A stretch of DNA of 64,000 nucleotides from Andreprevotia chitinilytica DSM 18519 (lineage in GTDB: Bacteria > Pseudomonadota > Gammaproteobacteria > Burkholderiales > Chitinibacteraceae): contig NZ_JONM01000008.1 of NCBI RefSeq assembly GCF_000711875.1, forward strand, positions 124,001 to 188,000. Reading direction: 5' to 3'. This document shows positions 9,255 to 17,850 of the stretch, piece after piece. The position numbers and the translations under genes are program-made. The notes beneath the pieces are model-generated. The model did not search any database and was not told the DNA's origin. It saw nothing but the letters and a program-made list of their open reading frames with translations. The number at the start of each line of letters is the position of its first letter. Position 1 is the first letter of the stretch.

Positions 9255-12065
9255 TTATATTGTCGGAATTGACTGTGTACTGGAACGAATTGACGTCGTA
9301 AAGGGGGCGGGCCGGGCAATGCCATAGCCCTGGATGTAATCGACGCCAATTTCTTGCAGCTGTTGAATGATGGCGTCGTTCTCGGCGAATTCGGCAATGG
9401 TGCGTTTACCCATCACGTGGCCGATATGATTGATGGCGACCACCATGGCTCGGTCGGTCGGGTCGGTGGCGAGGTTTTTGACAAAGCCGCCATCGATTTT
9501 CAGGTAGTCCACCGGCAGGTGCTTGAGATAGGCAAACGACGACATCCCGGCGCCGAAGTCGTCGAGCGAGAAGCGGCAACCCAGTTGATGCAGCTCGTGC
9601 ATGAAATGGGTGGCACGCTTGAGATTGGCGATGGCGCTGGTCTCGGTGATTTCAAAACAGATCGAGTCTGGCGCAACACCGCTGTGGGTAAATTGCTCGT
9701 GGATGAAGTCGAGGAAGGTGTCGTCGCCAAGTGAAGAGCCGGAGAGGTTGATCGCGCATACCAGTTTGTCCGCGCCCTGACCGTCGGGATAGCGCTCGGC
9801 AATCGTGCTCAGTGCGGTACGGACAACCCAGCGATCGATCTGCGGCATCAGGCCAAAACGCTCCGCAGCGGGGATAAAGGCGATCGGCGGGACGACCTCG
9901 CCGTGCTCGTCACGCAGCCGCAGCAGCAGTTCGAAATGCGCACCGGTCTCATGATTGCGGACCGGGACAATCGGCTGGCTGTAGAGACAGAAGCGGTCTT
10001 CATCCAGTGCCAGCCGCAGCCGGTGCACCCATTCCATTTCGCCATGCCGAATCGTCAGTTCGGCATCGTCCGGCCGGTAATGCTGCACGCGGTTGCGGCC
10101 TTTTTCCTTGGCGAGGTAGCAGGCGGCATCGGCCGAACGCAGGATGTCTTCCAGCGTGGTCAACGGGCTCTCGAAGTTGACCAGGCCAACGCTGATGCTG
10201 ATCGGGAACGGTTGGTTGCCCCAGGCGAAGTGCAGGTTTTCGATGGCAGCGCGCAGGGCTTCGGCGATCCGTTCGGCGGGGTCGGGTCGACAACCGGCCA
10301 GGATGACGCCGAATTCATCGCCGCCCAGGCGGGCCAGCGTATCGCCTTCGCGCAGGTTCTGGATCAGCGCATTGCTCACCTGGCGCAACAGCTCGTCGCC
10401 GGCGGAGTGGCCGCTGGTGTCGTTGACGATCTTGAACTGGTCCATGTCGATGAAGAGGACGGCGTTGTGGGTCGGTCGCCGTTTCATGTCTTCGAGCAGT
10501 CGCGAGAGGCGAAGCTCGAACTCGCGGCGGTTGGCGAGGCCGGTCAATTCGTCGTGGCTGGCTTGCCAGGAGAGATTGGCGACGTACTGGCGTTCGCGCG
10601 TCATGTCGTGCAGAGCGAGTACGACACCAGCGACTTTGCCTGCTTCATCGTGCACGGCAGCGGCGACCAGTTGCACGGCGATCTCGCCGCCATCCGGGCA
10701 GATCAGCAGCAGGTTGCGGCCTTCGGTATCCGGTGTCTCGCCGGCGAGGATCTGGGTGGCGGGGTCGATCGGCGTCTGGCGGTTTTCTTCGTCGATGATG
10801 CGGCAGAGCGTGGAGAACGATTCGCCGCAGGCTAGTTCGTTGGTGCAGCCGAACAACGATTCGGCCGCCGTATTCATGTAACTGATCTGGCCGGTGGTGT
10901 CGGTGGTCAGGACGGCATCGCCAATGGCGGCAAGCGTGACGCTGGCGCGTTCCTGTTCTGCACGCAGCGCTGCTTCGATGCGCTTGCGCTCGGTGATGTC
11001 GTCGAAAGTGCCGGACATCCGGTAGGGCCGGCCTTGCGCGTCGCGACTGGCTTTGCCGATGACGTGAATCCAGCGATAGGCGCCCGGCAGGCCGAAGCGG
11101 TATTCGATGTCATAGGGTTGATTGTCTTCGAGGTGGGCAGTGAGCGTGGCGAGGGTCACTGCGTGATCGTCCGGGTGCAGGCGATCGACCCAATCGATAT
11201 ATCTGATCGGCTGATCGTTCTCCGGCAGGCCGAACAGCTTTTTGTACTGGGGCGAGATATAGGTGCGCTCAGCGGGGATGTCCCAATCCCAGATGCCATA
11301 ACGACTGCCGCTAAGGGCCAGCTGCAGGCGCTCTTCACTGGTTTGCAAGGCGCGCTCCAGGGCGGCGCTCTCAGACAGCAGTTTGTAGGTGCGCCGGGTG
11401 GCAAATGAAATCAGCAAGATGGCCGCGCCGATGTTCACGTAGAGCAGTGCGTCGTGAATGACCCATGATGCCTCGCTCAGCGTGGCGGAAAACGCGGTTT
11501 CCAGCGGGGTCAGCCTGTCGTTGATCGTGCGGATTTGCGTGTGAAAGCGCATGTACGTGTTTTCGTCGATCGCGCGATGGGTGAATCCGTCGTGGATTTG
11601 CGCGGCGAGCTGATTGAGTCGCTCGATGTGTTGGTCTGCTTCCGCCCAAATGCTGATTGCCCGCTTGAGGTAGCTGACCTGCTGGAAGTTGCGGTACATC
11701 CAGATCATGACCGGAATGTCGGCCTGGCGGTTGCCGCCGCCAATCAATCCGGCACGCGCAGCCTCGAGATCAGGTTGGGGCAGATTAAGCGCCAGACGGG
11801 CAGCATGGTCGGAGAGCGGAATGGCAATGGCGGTCTGGTAGCGGACATAGTCTTCGTTCTGGCCGGTCTGCAGATAGTTGCCGAGCGCGTAGATGGCGTC
11901 TTTCTGGCCTTTGGACCACAGGCTTTCCCCGCCGACGTACGCACGTACCGCAGACATGAGATTCATGCTGAGCACGGCAAGCAGGGTGAGCAGCACCAGA
12001 ATGGCAATGAACGGCCAGATCAGCCGGAAAAGCCGTCGATAGCTGCTGCCAGAGTGAACGCCCAT
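9255..12065 (-). CDS. Membrane PAS-GGDEF-EAL cyclic-di-GMP enzyme
   Basis: 936 residues from ATG 12065. A membrane span (LFRLIWPFIAILVLLTLLAV), a periplasmic sensor part of about 180 residues, and a second span (LLYVNIGAAILLISFA) form the sensor. Two PAS domains follow, the first with YGIWDWDIPAERTYIS, the second with VTLAAIGDAVLTTDTTGQIS. The GGDEF domain has LARLGGDEFGVILAG with an RxxD product-inhibition site five residues upstream (REGD). The EAL domain has its metal Glu in ELLLRLRDE (a common EAL variant), then FEITETSAI, LDDFGAGMSSF and KIDGGFV. Both catalytic motifs look intact, so synthesis and hydrolysis of c-di-GMP are both possible. It may work with the response regulator encoded downstream. 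Confidence 0.9.
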   Translation of the reverse strand: MGVHSGSSYRRLFRLIWPFIAILVLLTLLAVLSMNLMSAVRAYVGGESLWSKGQKDAIYALGNYLQTGQNEDYVRYQTAIAIPLSDHAARLALNLPQPDLEAARAGLIGGGNRQADIPVMIWMYRNFQQVSYLKRAISIWAEADQHIERLNQLAAQIHDGFTHRAIDENTYMRFHTQIRTINDRLTPLETAFSATLSEASWVIHDALLYVNIGAAILLISFATRRTYKLLSESAALERALQTSEERLQLALSGSRYGIWDWDIPAERTYISPQYKKLFGLPENDQPIRYIDWVDRLHPDDHAVTLATLTAHLEDNQPYDIEYRFGLPGAYRWIHVIGKASRDAQGRPYRMSGTFDDITERKRIEAALRAEQERASVTLAAIGDAVLTTDTTGQISYMNTAAESLFGCTNELACGESFSTLCRIIDEENRQTPIDPATQILAGETPDTEGRNLLLICPDGGEIAVQLVAAAVHDEAGKVAGVVLALHDMTRERQYVANLSWQASHDELTGLANRREFELRLSRLLEDMKRRPTHNAVLFIDMDQFKIVNDTSGHSAGDELLRQVSNALIQNLREGDTLARLGGDEFGVILAGCRPDPAERIAEALRAAIENLHFAWGNQPFPISISVGLVNFESPLTTLEDILRSADAACYLAKEKGRNRVQHYRPDDAELTIRHGEMEWVHRLRLALDEDRFCLYSQPIVPVRNHETGAHFELLLRLRDEHGEVVPPIAFIPAAERFGLMPQIDRWVVRTALSTIAERYPDGQGADKLVCAINLSGSSLGDDTFLDFIHEQFTHSGVAPDSICFEITETSAIANLKRATHFMHELHQLGCRFSLDDFGAGMSSFAYLKHLPVDYLKIDGGFVKNLATDPTDRAMVVAINHIGHVMGKRTIAEFAENDAIIQQLQEIGVDYIQGYGIARPAPFTTSIRSSTQSIPTI

Positions 12066-12300
12066 TGCAAGTCCATACCAGTCGGCGATCAATGGAGCAA
12101 CGCCGTAGTCAGAGTGGAAAGCTTGTCGAACGCTTACATCGCTTTGAGTGCCCTGACTGTCGGGCCATGCTCAAGCATCAGCCAAATATAAACCAACGAT
12201 GATGGTTCGCCAGAATGACAATGGTATTGGTTGCAGGAAGGTGACAAGGGGAGGGTGGTAAATCGAATGACCGGATGGTCGGAAGGAATGACCGGAAACA

Positions 12301-12330
12301 AAAAACCCCGACCTGTCGGTCGGGGTTTTT
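12301..12330 (-). terminator. Terminator behind the tRNA-Leu pair
   Basis: A perfect 8-bp stem CCCCGACC/GGTCGGGG with loop TGTC is bordered by five A and five T. It follows the tRNA genes read on the minus strand and also faces the GGDEF/EAL gene side. Confidence 0.85.
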
Positions 12331-12337
12331 GTGAAAT

Positions 12338-12424
12338 TGGTGCCCAAGAGAAGACTCGAACTTCCACGCCCTTGCGAGCGCTAGGACCTGAACCTAGTGC
12401 GTCTACCAATTCCGCCACCTGGGC
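12338..12424 (-). tRNA. leuT: tRNA-Leu (CAG), copy 1
   Basis: On the minus strand the 87-nt gene starts GCCCAGGTGGCGGAATTGG and ends TTGGGCACCA, so CCA is encoded. Acceptor arms GCCCAGG and CTTGGGC pair with one G-U, and the anticodon stem CTAGG/CCTAG holds loop TTCAGGT, giving anticodon CAG. The long variable arm (CGCTCGCAAGGGCG) is typical of leucine tRNAs, and the T arm has GTTCGAGTC. Sequence identical to the second copy. Confidence 0.97.
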
Positions 12425-12468
12425 ATTCTTCGTTATACAGTGCTCGATTTCATCGCTTAGGTAGTACG

Positions 12469-12555
12469 TGGTGCCCAAGAGAAGACTCGAACTTCCACGC
12501 CCTTGCGAGCGCTAGGACCTGAACCTAGTGCGTCTACCAATTCCGCCACCTGGGC
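12469..12555 (-). tRNA. leuT: tRNA-Leu (CAG), copy 2
   Basis: Identical 87-nt gene 44 bp upstream of the first on the same strand, probably co-transcribed and ended by the hairpin at 12301-12330. Its 5' end faces the RNase R gene, from which it is divergent with about 70 bp between them. Confidence 0.97.
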
Positions 12556-12624
12556 CACGAGCTACGCTAGAATGAACCGGCGCACTGCAGTGAAGAGGCG
12601 CAATTATCAGGAAACCCTAGACCG

Positions 12625-15600
12625 ATGTCAACCAAGAAAACAGAGAATATCGAAACATCCCGTCGACCCCGAAAACTCAAGGGCCTACGAGCCCAAGACC
12701 CCTGGCTGGAACGCGAGCGCGAGCGTTACGAAAACCCGCTGCCCAGCCGCGAATATATCCTCCAGATACTCACCGAGCGCGGCGCACCGACCGAAGTCGC
12801 CGAGCTTGCCAAGCAACTCTCCATTACCCAATCCGAACTCCCTTTCTTTGAACGCCGCATCGGCGCCATGGCGCGTGAAGCGGAGCTGATGATCAACCGC
12901 AAGGGCGCGTTGTGCCTGCCGGAAAAAGTCGATTCGATCGTTGGCCGCGTGCAAGGGCATCAGGATGGTTTTGGCTTTCTCGTGCCGGATGATGGCAGCG
13001 ATGATCTCTATCTTGGCCCGAAGGAAATGGACAAGGTATTGCATGGCGACCGCGTGCTCGGCCAGCAGATCGGCTTCGATCGTCGCGGACGTCGCGAGGG
13101 CAAGATCATTGAAGTGGTTGATCGCGCCAATATCCGCCTCGTTGGGCGCTTCCATGTCGAGCGCGGCGTAGCGATCGTTGCCGCCGAAGAAAAACGCATC
13201 AGCCAGGATTTCCTGATTCCACCCAAGGAAGTCGGCAAGGCTCAGCCGGGCCAAGTGGTGATGATCGAGATCATCCAGCAGCCGGCACGCCATGTGAAAC
13301 CCCTGGGCCGCGTAGTCGAAGTGCTGGGTAATTACGATGACCCTGGCATGGAAATCGAGATCGCGCTGCGCAAGCACAACTTGCCGCACGAGTTCTCCAA
13401 GGAAGCCGAAGCGCAAGGCCAGGCCACGCCCAAGAAAGTCCGCAAGGTGGATTGGAAGCCGGTCGATGGCGTAGAGCGTGTCGACCTGACCGAACTGCCG
13501 TTGGTGACCATCGACGGTGAAACCGCCCGTGATTTTGACGATGCCGTTTACGCAGAAAAGAAAGGCAAAGGCTGGCGACTGATCGTCGCGATTGCCGACG
13601 TCAGCCATTACGTGCAACCGAACGATGCGCTGGATCAGACCTCGATCGAGCGCGGTAACTCGGTCTATTTCCCGCGTCGGGTGATCCCGATGCTGCCGGA
13701 AGCGCTTTCGAACGGTATCTGCTCGCTCAATCCGGAAGTCGAACGGCTGTGCATGGTGTGCGACATGCAAGTCGCCGCTGATGGCGAAATCAAGAAATAC
13801 AAGTTCTATCCGGCAGTGATGTTGTCCAAGGCGCGCCTGACCTACACCAAGGTGTGGGACATGCTCTCCAATCCAAAGGGCGACACCGCCAAGGAGTACA
13901 AGAAGGTATTGCCGCATCTGGAAACGCTGTACGCCTTGTTCCAGACCTTCGCCAAAGCCCGCCAGCAACGCGGCGCTATTGATTTCGAGACGACCGAAAC
14001 TGAAATCCGCTTCGACGAATTCGGCAAGATCCGCGAAATCGTGCCGGTGGTGCGCAATGACGCCCACAAGCTGATCGAGGAATGCATGCTCGCCGCCAAC
14101 GTCTGCGCGGCGAATTTCCTGATCGAGAAAAAGCACCCGGTGCTGTTCCGCGTGCACGAAGGCCCGACCGAGCAGAAGCTCGACAAGTTGCGCGAATACC
14201 TGCGCAGTTGCGGCCTCTCGCTGCCGGGCGAGGATGACCCGAGCGCCAAGGATTACGCGCAACTGCTGGAGAAGATCAAGCTGCGCCCGGATGCGTCGTT
14301 GCTGCAAACCATGCTGCTGCGTAGCCTGTCGCAAGCGGTCTACAGCCCGGATAACGCGGGTCACTTCGGCTTGAGTTACGAGGCCTACGCCCACTTCACC
14401 TCGCCGATCCGCCGCTATCCGGATTTGCTGGTCCACCGTTCGATCAAGGCCGTGCTCGCCGGCAAGAAATACAAGCCGGCGCAAAAGTGGGATCAGCTCG
14501 GCGTGCAGTGCTCGATGACCGAGCGCCGCGCCGACGAAGCCAGCCGCGATGTGCTCAACTTCCTCAAATGCTATTTCATGCGCGACAAGGTGGGCGAGTC
14601 GTTCGAAGGCACCATTTCGGCCGTCACCAACTTTGGCTTGTTCGTGCTGCTGGACGATCTGTACGTCGAAGGCTTGGTGCACATCTCCGAACTGGGCAAG
14701 GATTACTTCCAGTTCGACGACCGCCGTCACGAGCTGCGTGGCGAGCGTAGCGGCCAGATCTACAAGTTGATGGATCGCGTGAAAGTGCGCGTGGTGCGCG
14801 TCGACATGGAAACCAACAAGATCGATTTTGTCTTGCTGGAAGAGCGGGGCGTCTTCACGCCGCAGCCGGTGTCCAGAGCACCGGACAATAAATCGGGTGG
14901 CAGAAAGCCCGCGGGGAATCAACGGGGCGGCCAGCGCACTGGCGCTGCAAGCTACGGTGGCCACGGCAAAGGGCAGGCAGGAAAGCAGTTCTCTGCACCG
15001 GTAGCGGCAAAGCGGACGGAAGAGCGCAGTGCATTCACGCCACAGACGGCCCCCGGCAAACCAACCGCCAAGCCAGCCAGCAAGCAGGCTACGGTCAAGC
15101 GGATCGGTGCGACGGTGCAGACGAACCAAGCGAAGGGCGGGGCGAAGAAACAACCCGTCGTAGCCGAACCGGTCGTGACCAAGCAAGCTGCAGCGCAGGG
15201 CGTATCTGCACCGCAGGCAACCGCTGGAAAGTCCGCAGCCCAGCCAGCACCCAAGCCCGCGGCCAAACCATCGGTCAAGTCGTCAGCCCGCAAACGCGCT
15301 GGTGCAACGGGCCAGGCCGGGCAAGGTCAAGCGAAGAAGCAAGCGGTGGTGGCTAAACCGGTTGTGACCAAGCCAGCTGCAAAGCCGGCCCCACAAGTGG
15401 CCAGACTGCTGGCACCTCCGGTACCACCGGCTGTGGCCCAGCCAGTCGCTGCACCCGCTGCGAAACCGGCAAGCAAACCGGCAGCGAAATCCGCGACCAA
15501 GCCGGCAGCTCAACCGGTGGTGACGCCGACCGCTGCGCCACGAACCGCCAAGCCGCCACGTGGCAGCGCAGAGGCGAAGAGCACGGATCAATCTGCGCAA

Positions 15601-15645
15601 CCAGCAGCGAAACCGGCCGCAACAAGGCGTCGCAAGCCGTCGTGA
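12625..15645 (+). CDS. rnr: Ribonuclease R with extended Ala/Lys/Pro C-terminal tail
   Basis: A 3'-5' exoribonuclease for structured RNA. 1006 residues, about 190 longer than E. coli RNase R. An N-terminal winged-helix region (REYILQILTERGAPTEVAEL) is followed by two cold-shock domains (GRVQGHQDGFGFLVPDD near 110). The RNB catalytic domain has TIDGETARDFDDAVYAE with its Asp cluster near 300 and SPIRRYPDLLVHR near 595. An S1 domain (FEGTISAVTNFGLFVLLDD) ends near 750. From about 752 to the end the chain is low complexity, dominated by A, K, P, Q and V (AKPAAKPA-type repeats), strongly basic like histone-H1 tails, and rather variable. An AGGAAA ribosome site precedes the ATG. The catalytic body is certain; the tail is unusual in length. 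Confidence 0.95.
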   Translation: MSTKKTENIETSRRPRKLKGLRAQDPWLERERERYENPLPSREYILQILTERGAPTEVAELAKQLSITQSELPFFERRIGAMAREAELMINRKGALCLPEKVDSIVGRVQGHQDGFGFLVPDDGSDDLYLGPKEMDKVLHGDRVLGQQIGFDRRGRREGKIIEVVDRANIRLVGRFHVERGVAIVAAEEKRISQDFLIPPKEVGKAQPGQVVMIEIIQQPARHVKPLGRVVEVLGNYDDPGMEIEIALRKHNLPHEFSKEAEAQGQATPKKVRKVDWKPVDGVERVDLTELPLVTIDGETARDFDDAVYAEKKGKGWRLIVAIADVSHYVQPNDALDQTSIERGNSVYFPRRVIPMLPEALSNGICSLNPEVERLCMVCDMQVAADGEIKKYKFYPAVMLSKARLTYTKVWDMLSNPKGDTAKEYKKVLPHLETLYALFQTFAKARQQRGAIDFETTETEIRFDEFGKIREIVPVVRNDAHKLIEECMLAANVCAANFLIEKKHPVLFRVHEGPTEQKLDKLREYLRSCGLSLPGEDDPSAKDYAQLLEKIKLRPDASLLQTMLLRSLSQAVYSPDNAGHFGLSYEAYAHFTSPIRRYPDLLVHRSIKAVLAGKKYKPAQKWDQLGVQCSMTERRADEASRDVLNFLKCYFMRDKVGESFEGTISAVTNFGLFVLLDDLYVEGLVHISELGKDYFQFDDRRHELRGERSGQIYKLMDRVKVRVVRVDMETNKIDFVLLEERGVFTPQPVSRAPDNKSGGRKPAGNQRGGQRTGAASYGGHGKGQAGKQFSAPVAAKRTEERSAFTPQTAPGKPTAKPASKQATVKRIGATVQTNQAKGGAKKQPVVAEPVVTKQAAAQGVSAPQATAGKSAAQPAPKPAAKPSVKSSARKRAGATGQAGQGQAKKQAVVAKPVVTKPAAKPAPQVARLLAPPVPPAVAQPVAAPAAKPASKPAAKSATKPAAQPVVTPTAAPRTAKPPRGSAEAKSTDQSAQPAAKPAATRRRKPS

Positions 15646-15685
15646 TGAGGTTGTTAGGTAACTGGGGGCGAAAGCCCCGGTGAGT

Positions 15686-15712
15686 CAGGAGCAGGCCTTG
15701 TGCCTGCTCCTG
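15686..15712 (+). terminator. Hairpin after RNase R
   Basis: An 11-bp stem CAGGAGCAGGC/GCCTGCTCCTG with a short loop lies 40 bp past the rnr stop. A smaller hairpin (GGGGC-GAAA-GCCCC) lies just before it. There is no clear U-tract, so termination is probable but not certain. Confidence 0.55.
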
Positions 15713-15743
15713 TCACATTCAGCGGTCGCTAAAGCAGCGGCGG

Positions 15744-16073
15744 TTAGCCTAGGGCGTGATTCAGCTGGTCTTGCTGCGCCGTCGGCATGTCAACGATCTG
15801 GCCGATCAGCTTGAAGCGATCAGCCTGGAGTGTGGCGGTGGTGACTTTGAATTTGCAGTCGAGGTAGTTGCGCTGCCCGTTGGATGGCGTTGGCAAGTCG
15901 ACGAAAAGGCGGCAGACGTGCCCGGCGCGGATTTCCTGCTCAGTGAGGATCACGAAGCCGGACGGCGATGCCTCGATGATGCGGCCAAGGATCGGCTGCG
16001 CCTGCGCGCCAAGCATGATGGCAGCGCGCCAACCGACAATCTTGCGTTGGTTCCTGGATGATTGGTCGTTCAT
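15744..16073 (-). CDS. PilZ-domain-like small protein
   Basis: 109 residues from ATG 16073. The N-terminal RNQRKIVGWR resembles the RxxxR c-di-GMP binding motif and EASPSGFVILTE resembles the [DN]xSxxG motif with Glu in place of Asp/Asn. The rest (HVCRLFVDLPTPSNGQRNYLDCKFKV) fits a six-strand PilZ barrel. If it binds c-di-GMP, the GGDEF/EAL protein 4 kb away is a possible partner, but the altered motif makes binding doubtful. No signal peptide or span. Convergent with rnr. Confidence 0.58.
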   Translation of the reverse strand: MNDQSSRNQRKIVGWRAAIMLGAQAQPILGRIIEASPSGFVILTEQEIRAGHVCRLFVDLPTPSNGQRNYLDCKFKVTTATLQADRFKLIGQIVDMPTAQQDQLNHALG

Positions 16074-16263
16074 GGGATATCGAGAGAGTGAAACGGTTGC
16101 AGCGGTGAAAAGGGTGTTGCTGGCCTGCAGCAAACTACCTCGGCATAATACTCTCCGCATCGGGGTGCTGTAGCATCCAAATCATTAAAATTGTGTTCCA
16201 TTCAGAAGAACAGCCGGCCCGTCACGCAGGCCGGCGCTCATGTCAGCCAGGAGCTCCCCTTAC

Positions 16264-16623
16264 ATGTTCATTGTCGATCGTTCTGCCGCCCTGATTCGCC
16301 CGAAACAGCCCTTCCTGGATTGGCTGCTGGCGCTGCCCGGCAACGATATTCCGCTTACGCTGGAAGATATTCGCACTGATTGCACCGTGATCCTGATTCC
16401 GGAAGCGGCCGAACCGGAAGACGGCATTGCCTATATCGATGACGTTGCCGAGAAATTATTCGAGATGGAATTGTCATCCTGGGTAGGGGATGAGGAACTC
16501 TGGCCGAAGAAGCGCAATCTGAAGCTGTTCTGGGAGTGGTTCGACGTGGAAATTCATCTTGGCGTGATGGATAGCGTCGACGACGGGATTCACAACACCC
16601 CGTCGGACCACGGTTACCACTGA
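16264..16623 (+). CDS. Conserved hypothetical acidic protein
   Basis: 119 residues beginning MFIVDRSAALIRPKQPFLDWLLA. I chose ATG 16264 because AGGAG (16249-16253) sits 10 nt upstream; an ATG at 16240 has no such site. The chain is acidic, with LPGNDIPLTLEDIRTDCTVILIP, a helical ELWPKKRNLKLFWEWFDVEIH and an N/H-containing end. No signal peptide, membrane span or recognisable catalytic motif. I do not recognise a function. It precedes the SIMPL-domain gene by 68 bp on the same strand. Confidence 0.7.
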   Translation: MFIVDRSAALIRPKQPFLDWLLALPGNDIPLTLEDIRTDCTVILIPEAAEPEDGIAYIDDVAEKLFEMELSSWVGDEELWPKKRNLKLFWEWFDVEIHLGVMDSVDDGIHNTPSDHGYH

Positions 16624-16691
16624 TCCCGGTTTATGAACAATCTTGTGAATCAAAGCGGCGCCTGATGCGCCGTTTTTCATGGAGAGTACCG

Positions 16692-17399
16692 ATGCGAAAC
16701 TGGATGACTGGTCTATTGCTTGCCACGGCCGCTACCGCTGTTTATGCCGAGCCGCTGAACTACAACGTCGTCAATCTCGAAGCCTCAGCGAGTCGCGAGG
16801 TGAGCAACGATACGGCCTACGCCACGTTGTTCGTCGAGATGACCGACAGTAACCCGTCGCGCTTGGCCGAGCTGGTCAACACCACGCTGGCTGCAGCCTT
16901 GAAGACCGTCAAGCAAGAGCCGGCTGTGCAATCGGCTGGCACCGGTTATTCCACCTATCCGGTCTATGGCAAGACCAACAAACAGGATGGTTGGCGTGGC
17001 CGCGGCGAGTTGCGCCTCACCAGCAAAGACTTCCCGGCCCTCTCCAAACTGCTTGGCCAGTTGCAGCAGCCCCAAGCGAATGGCCAGAGCCTGCAATTGG
17101 CCGAAGTCCGTTACGGCGTATCCGAGCGGCAACGTGAGTTGGTCGAGAACGAGCTGATCCAGGAAAGCCTCAAAGCCTTCCGCCAGCGTGCCACGCTGAT
17201 CGGTGAAGGGCTTTCTGGCAAGTCATGGAAAATCGTCAATCTGAACGTTCATGCCGGCCAGCCGATGCCGCCGCCGCGCCCGGTGCTCTATAAGGCCGCC
17301 GTCATGTCGGCATCTGCCGATGCCGCGCCTGCGCCGCTGGAAGGAGGCGAAAGCCGCGTTTCGGTCTCGGTGGCCGGTAGCGTGCAGATCGTTGAATGA
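16692..17399 (+). CDS. Periplasmic SIMPL-domain (DUF541/BP26-like) protein
   Basis: 235 residues from ATG 16692, with GGAGAG 11 nt upstream. The signal peptide MRNWMTGLLLATAATAVYA is followed by a mature chain with the family opening YNVVNLEASASREVSNDTAYATLFVE, the central TGYSTYPVY.K.....GWRGRGELRL, and a final VSVSVAGSVQIVE. SIMPL proteins (YggE, BP26) form periplasmic oligomeric rings and are linked to oxidative-stress relief, but the biochemical role is unsettled. Probably co-transcribed with the ygfX-like gene 10 bp downstream. Confidence 0.85.
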   Translation: MRNWMTGLLLATAATAVYAEPLNYNVVNLEASASREVSNDTAYATLFVEMTDSNPSRLAELVNTTLAAALKTVKQEPAVQSAGTGYSTYPVYGKTNKQDGWRGRGELRLTSKDFPALSKLLGQLQQPQANGQSLQLAEVRYGVSERQRELVENELIQESLKAFRQRATLIGEGLSGKSWKIVNLNVHAGQPMPPPRPVLYKAAVMSASADAAPAPLEGGESRVSVSVAGSVQIVE

Positions 17400-17409
17400 C
17401 ACGGTTTGA

Positions 17410-17835
17410 ATGACGCTGCCGCCCTCCCTGCTGCTCAATCCGTCCAAACAGGCCCGTTATCTGGGCCTGTTTTTGCACGTGGCGGCACTGATCGTCGCGG
17501 TTTGTCTGCCGTTGTCGTGGATGGTTTTCGCGCTGCTGCTGGTCGTTGCTTCGTTCTGGCTGGCGCGACGCAGTCGCCCGCAACCACAGCGGCTTGAGGC
17601 GTTGCCCGACGGGCTGGTCCGTATACGTTGGCCGGACGGGCGCACCTTGGATGCCACCGTGCATGTCAGCACGCGTGTGACCAGCTGGATTACCGTGTTG
17701 CAGCTCGACGCGGAAAAGCTTCGCACTACCTTGCTGCTCTGGCCCGATAGCGCCGCCGCCGATCCGTTGCGGCAATGGCGGGTCTGGCTTCGCTGGTCGC
17801 AGCCCAGCAAGACCGTGACCGACGATCAACACTGA
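17410..17835 (+). CDS. YgfX/CptA-like inner-membrane protein
   Basis: 141 residues. Two closely spaced hydrophobic segments (YLGLFLHVAALIVAVCLPLSW and VFALLLVVASFWLA) are followed by a soluble domain with IRWPDGRTLDATVHVSTRV, LLLWPDSAAADPLRQWRVWLRW. This layout and the L-L-W-P-D-S...R.LRV.LR.. block match the YgfX (CptA) family. In many proteobacteria ygfX sits next to sdhE (ygfY). Here sdhE lies 35 kb away in the sdh operon, so the pair is split. E. coli YgfX has been described both as an SdhE partner and as a toxin affecting the cytoskeleton; which applies here is unknown. Confidence 0.7.
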   Translation: MTLPPSLLLNPSKQARYLGLFLHVAALIVAVCLPLSWMVFALLLVVASFWLARRSRPQPQRLEALPDGLVRIRWPDGRTLDATVHVSTRVTSWITVLQLDAEKLRTTLLLWPDSAAADPLRQWRVWLRWSQPSKTVTDDQH

Positions 17836-17850
17836 CGCCGGGCGTAGTAA

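Noticed and set aside
9255-12092. TTG start of the GGDEF/EAL protein at 12092
   Set aside because: The ATG nine codons later puts the membrane span at the normal place, and neither has a better ribosome site.
12685-15186. Long antisense ORF (about 830 codons) opposite rnr
   Set aside because: It mirrors the codon bias of RNase R in the complementary frame; its translation is His/Arg/Gln/Leu-rich without any domain, and rnr is unambiguous.
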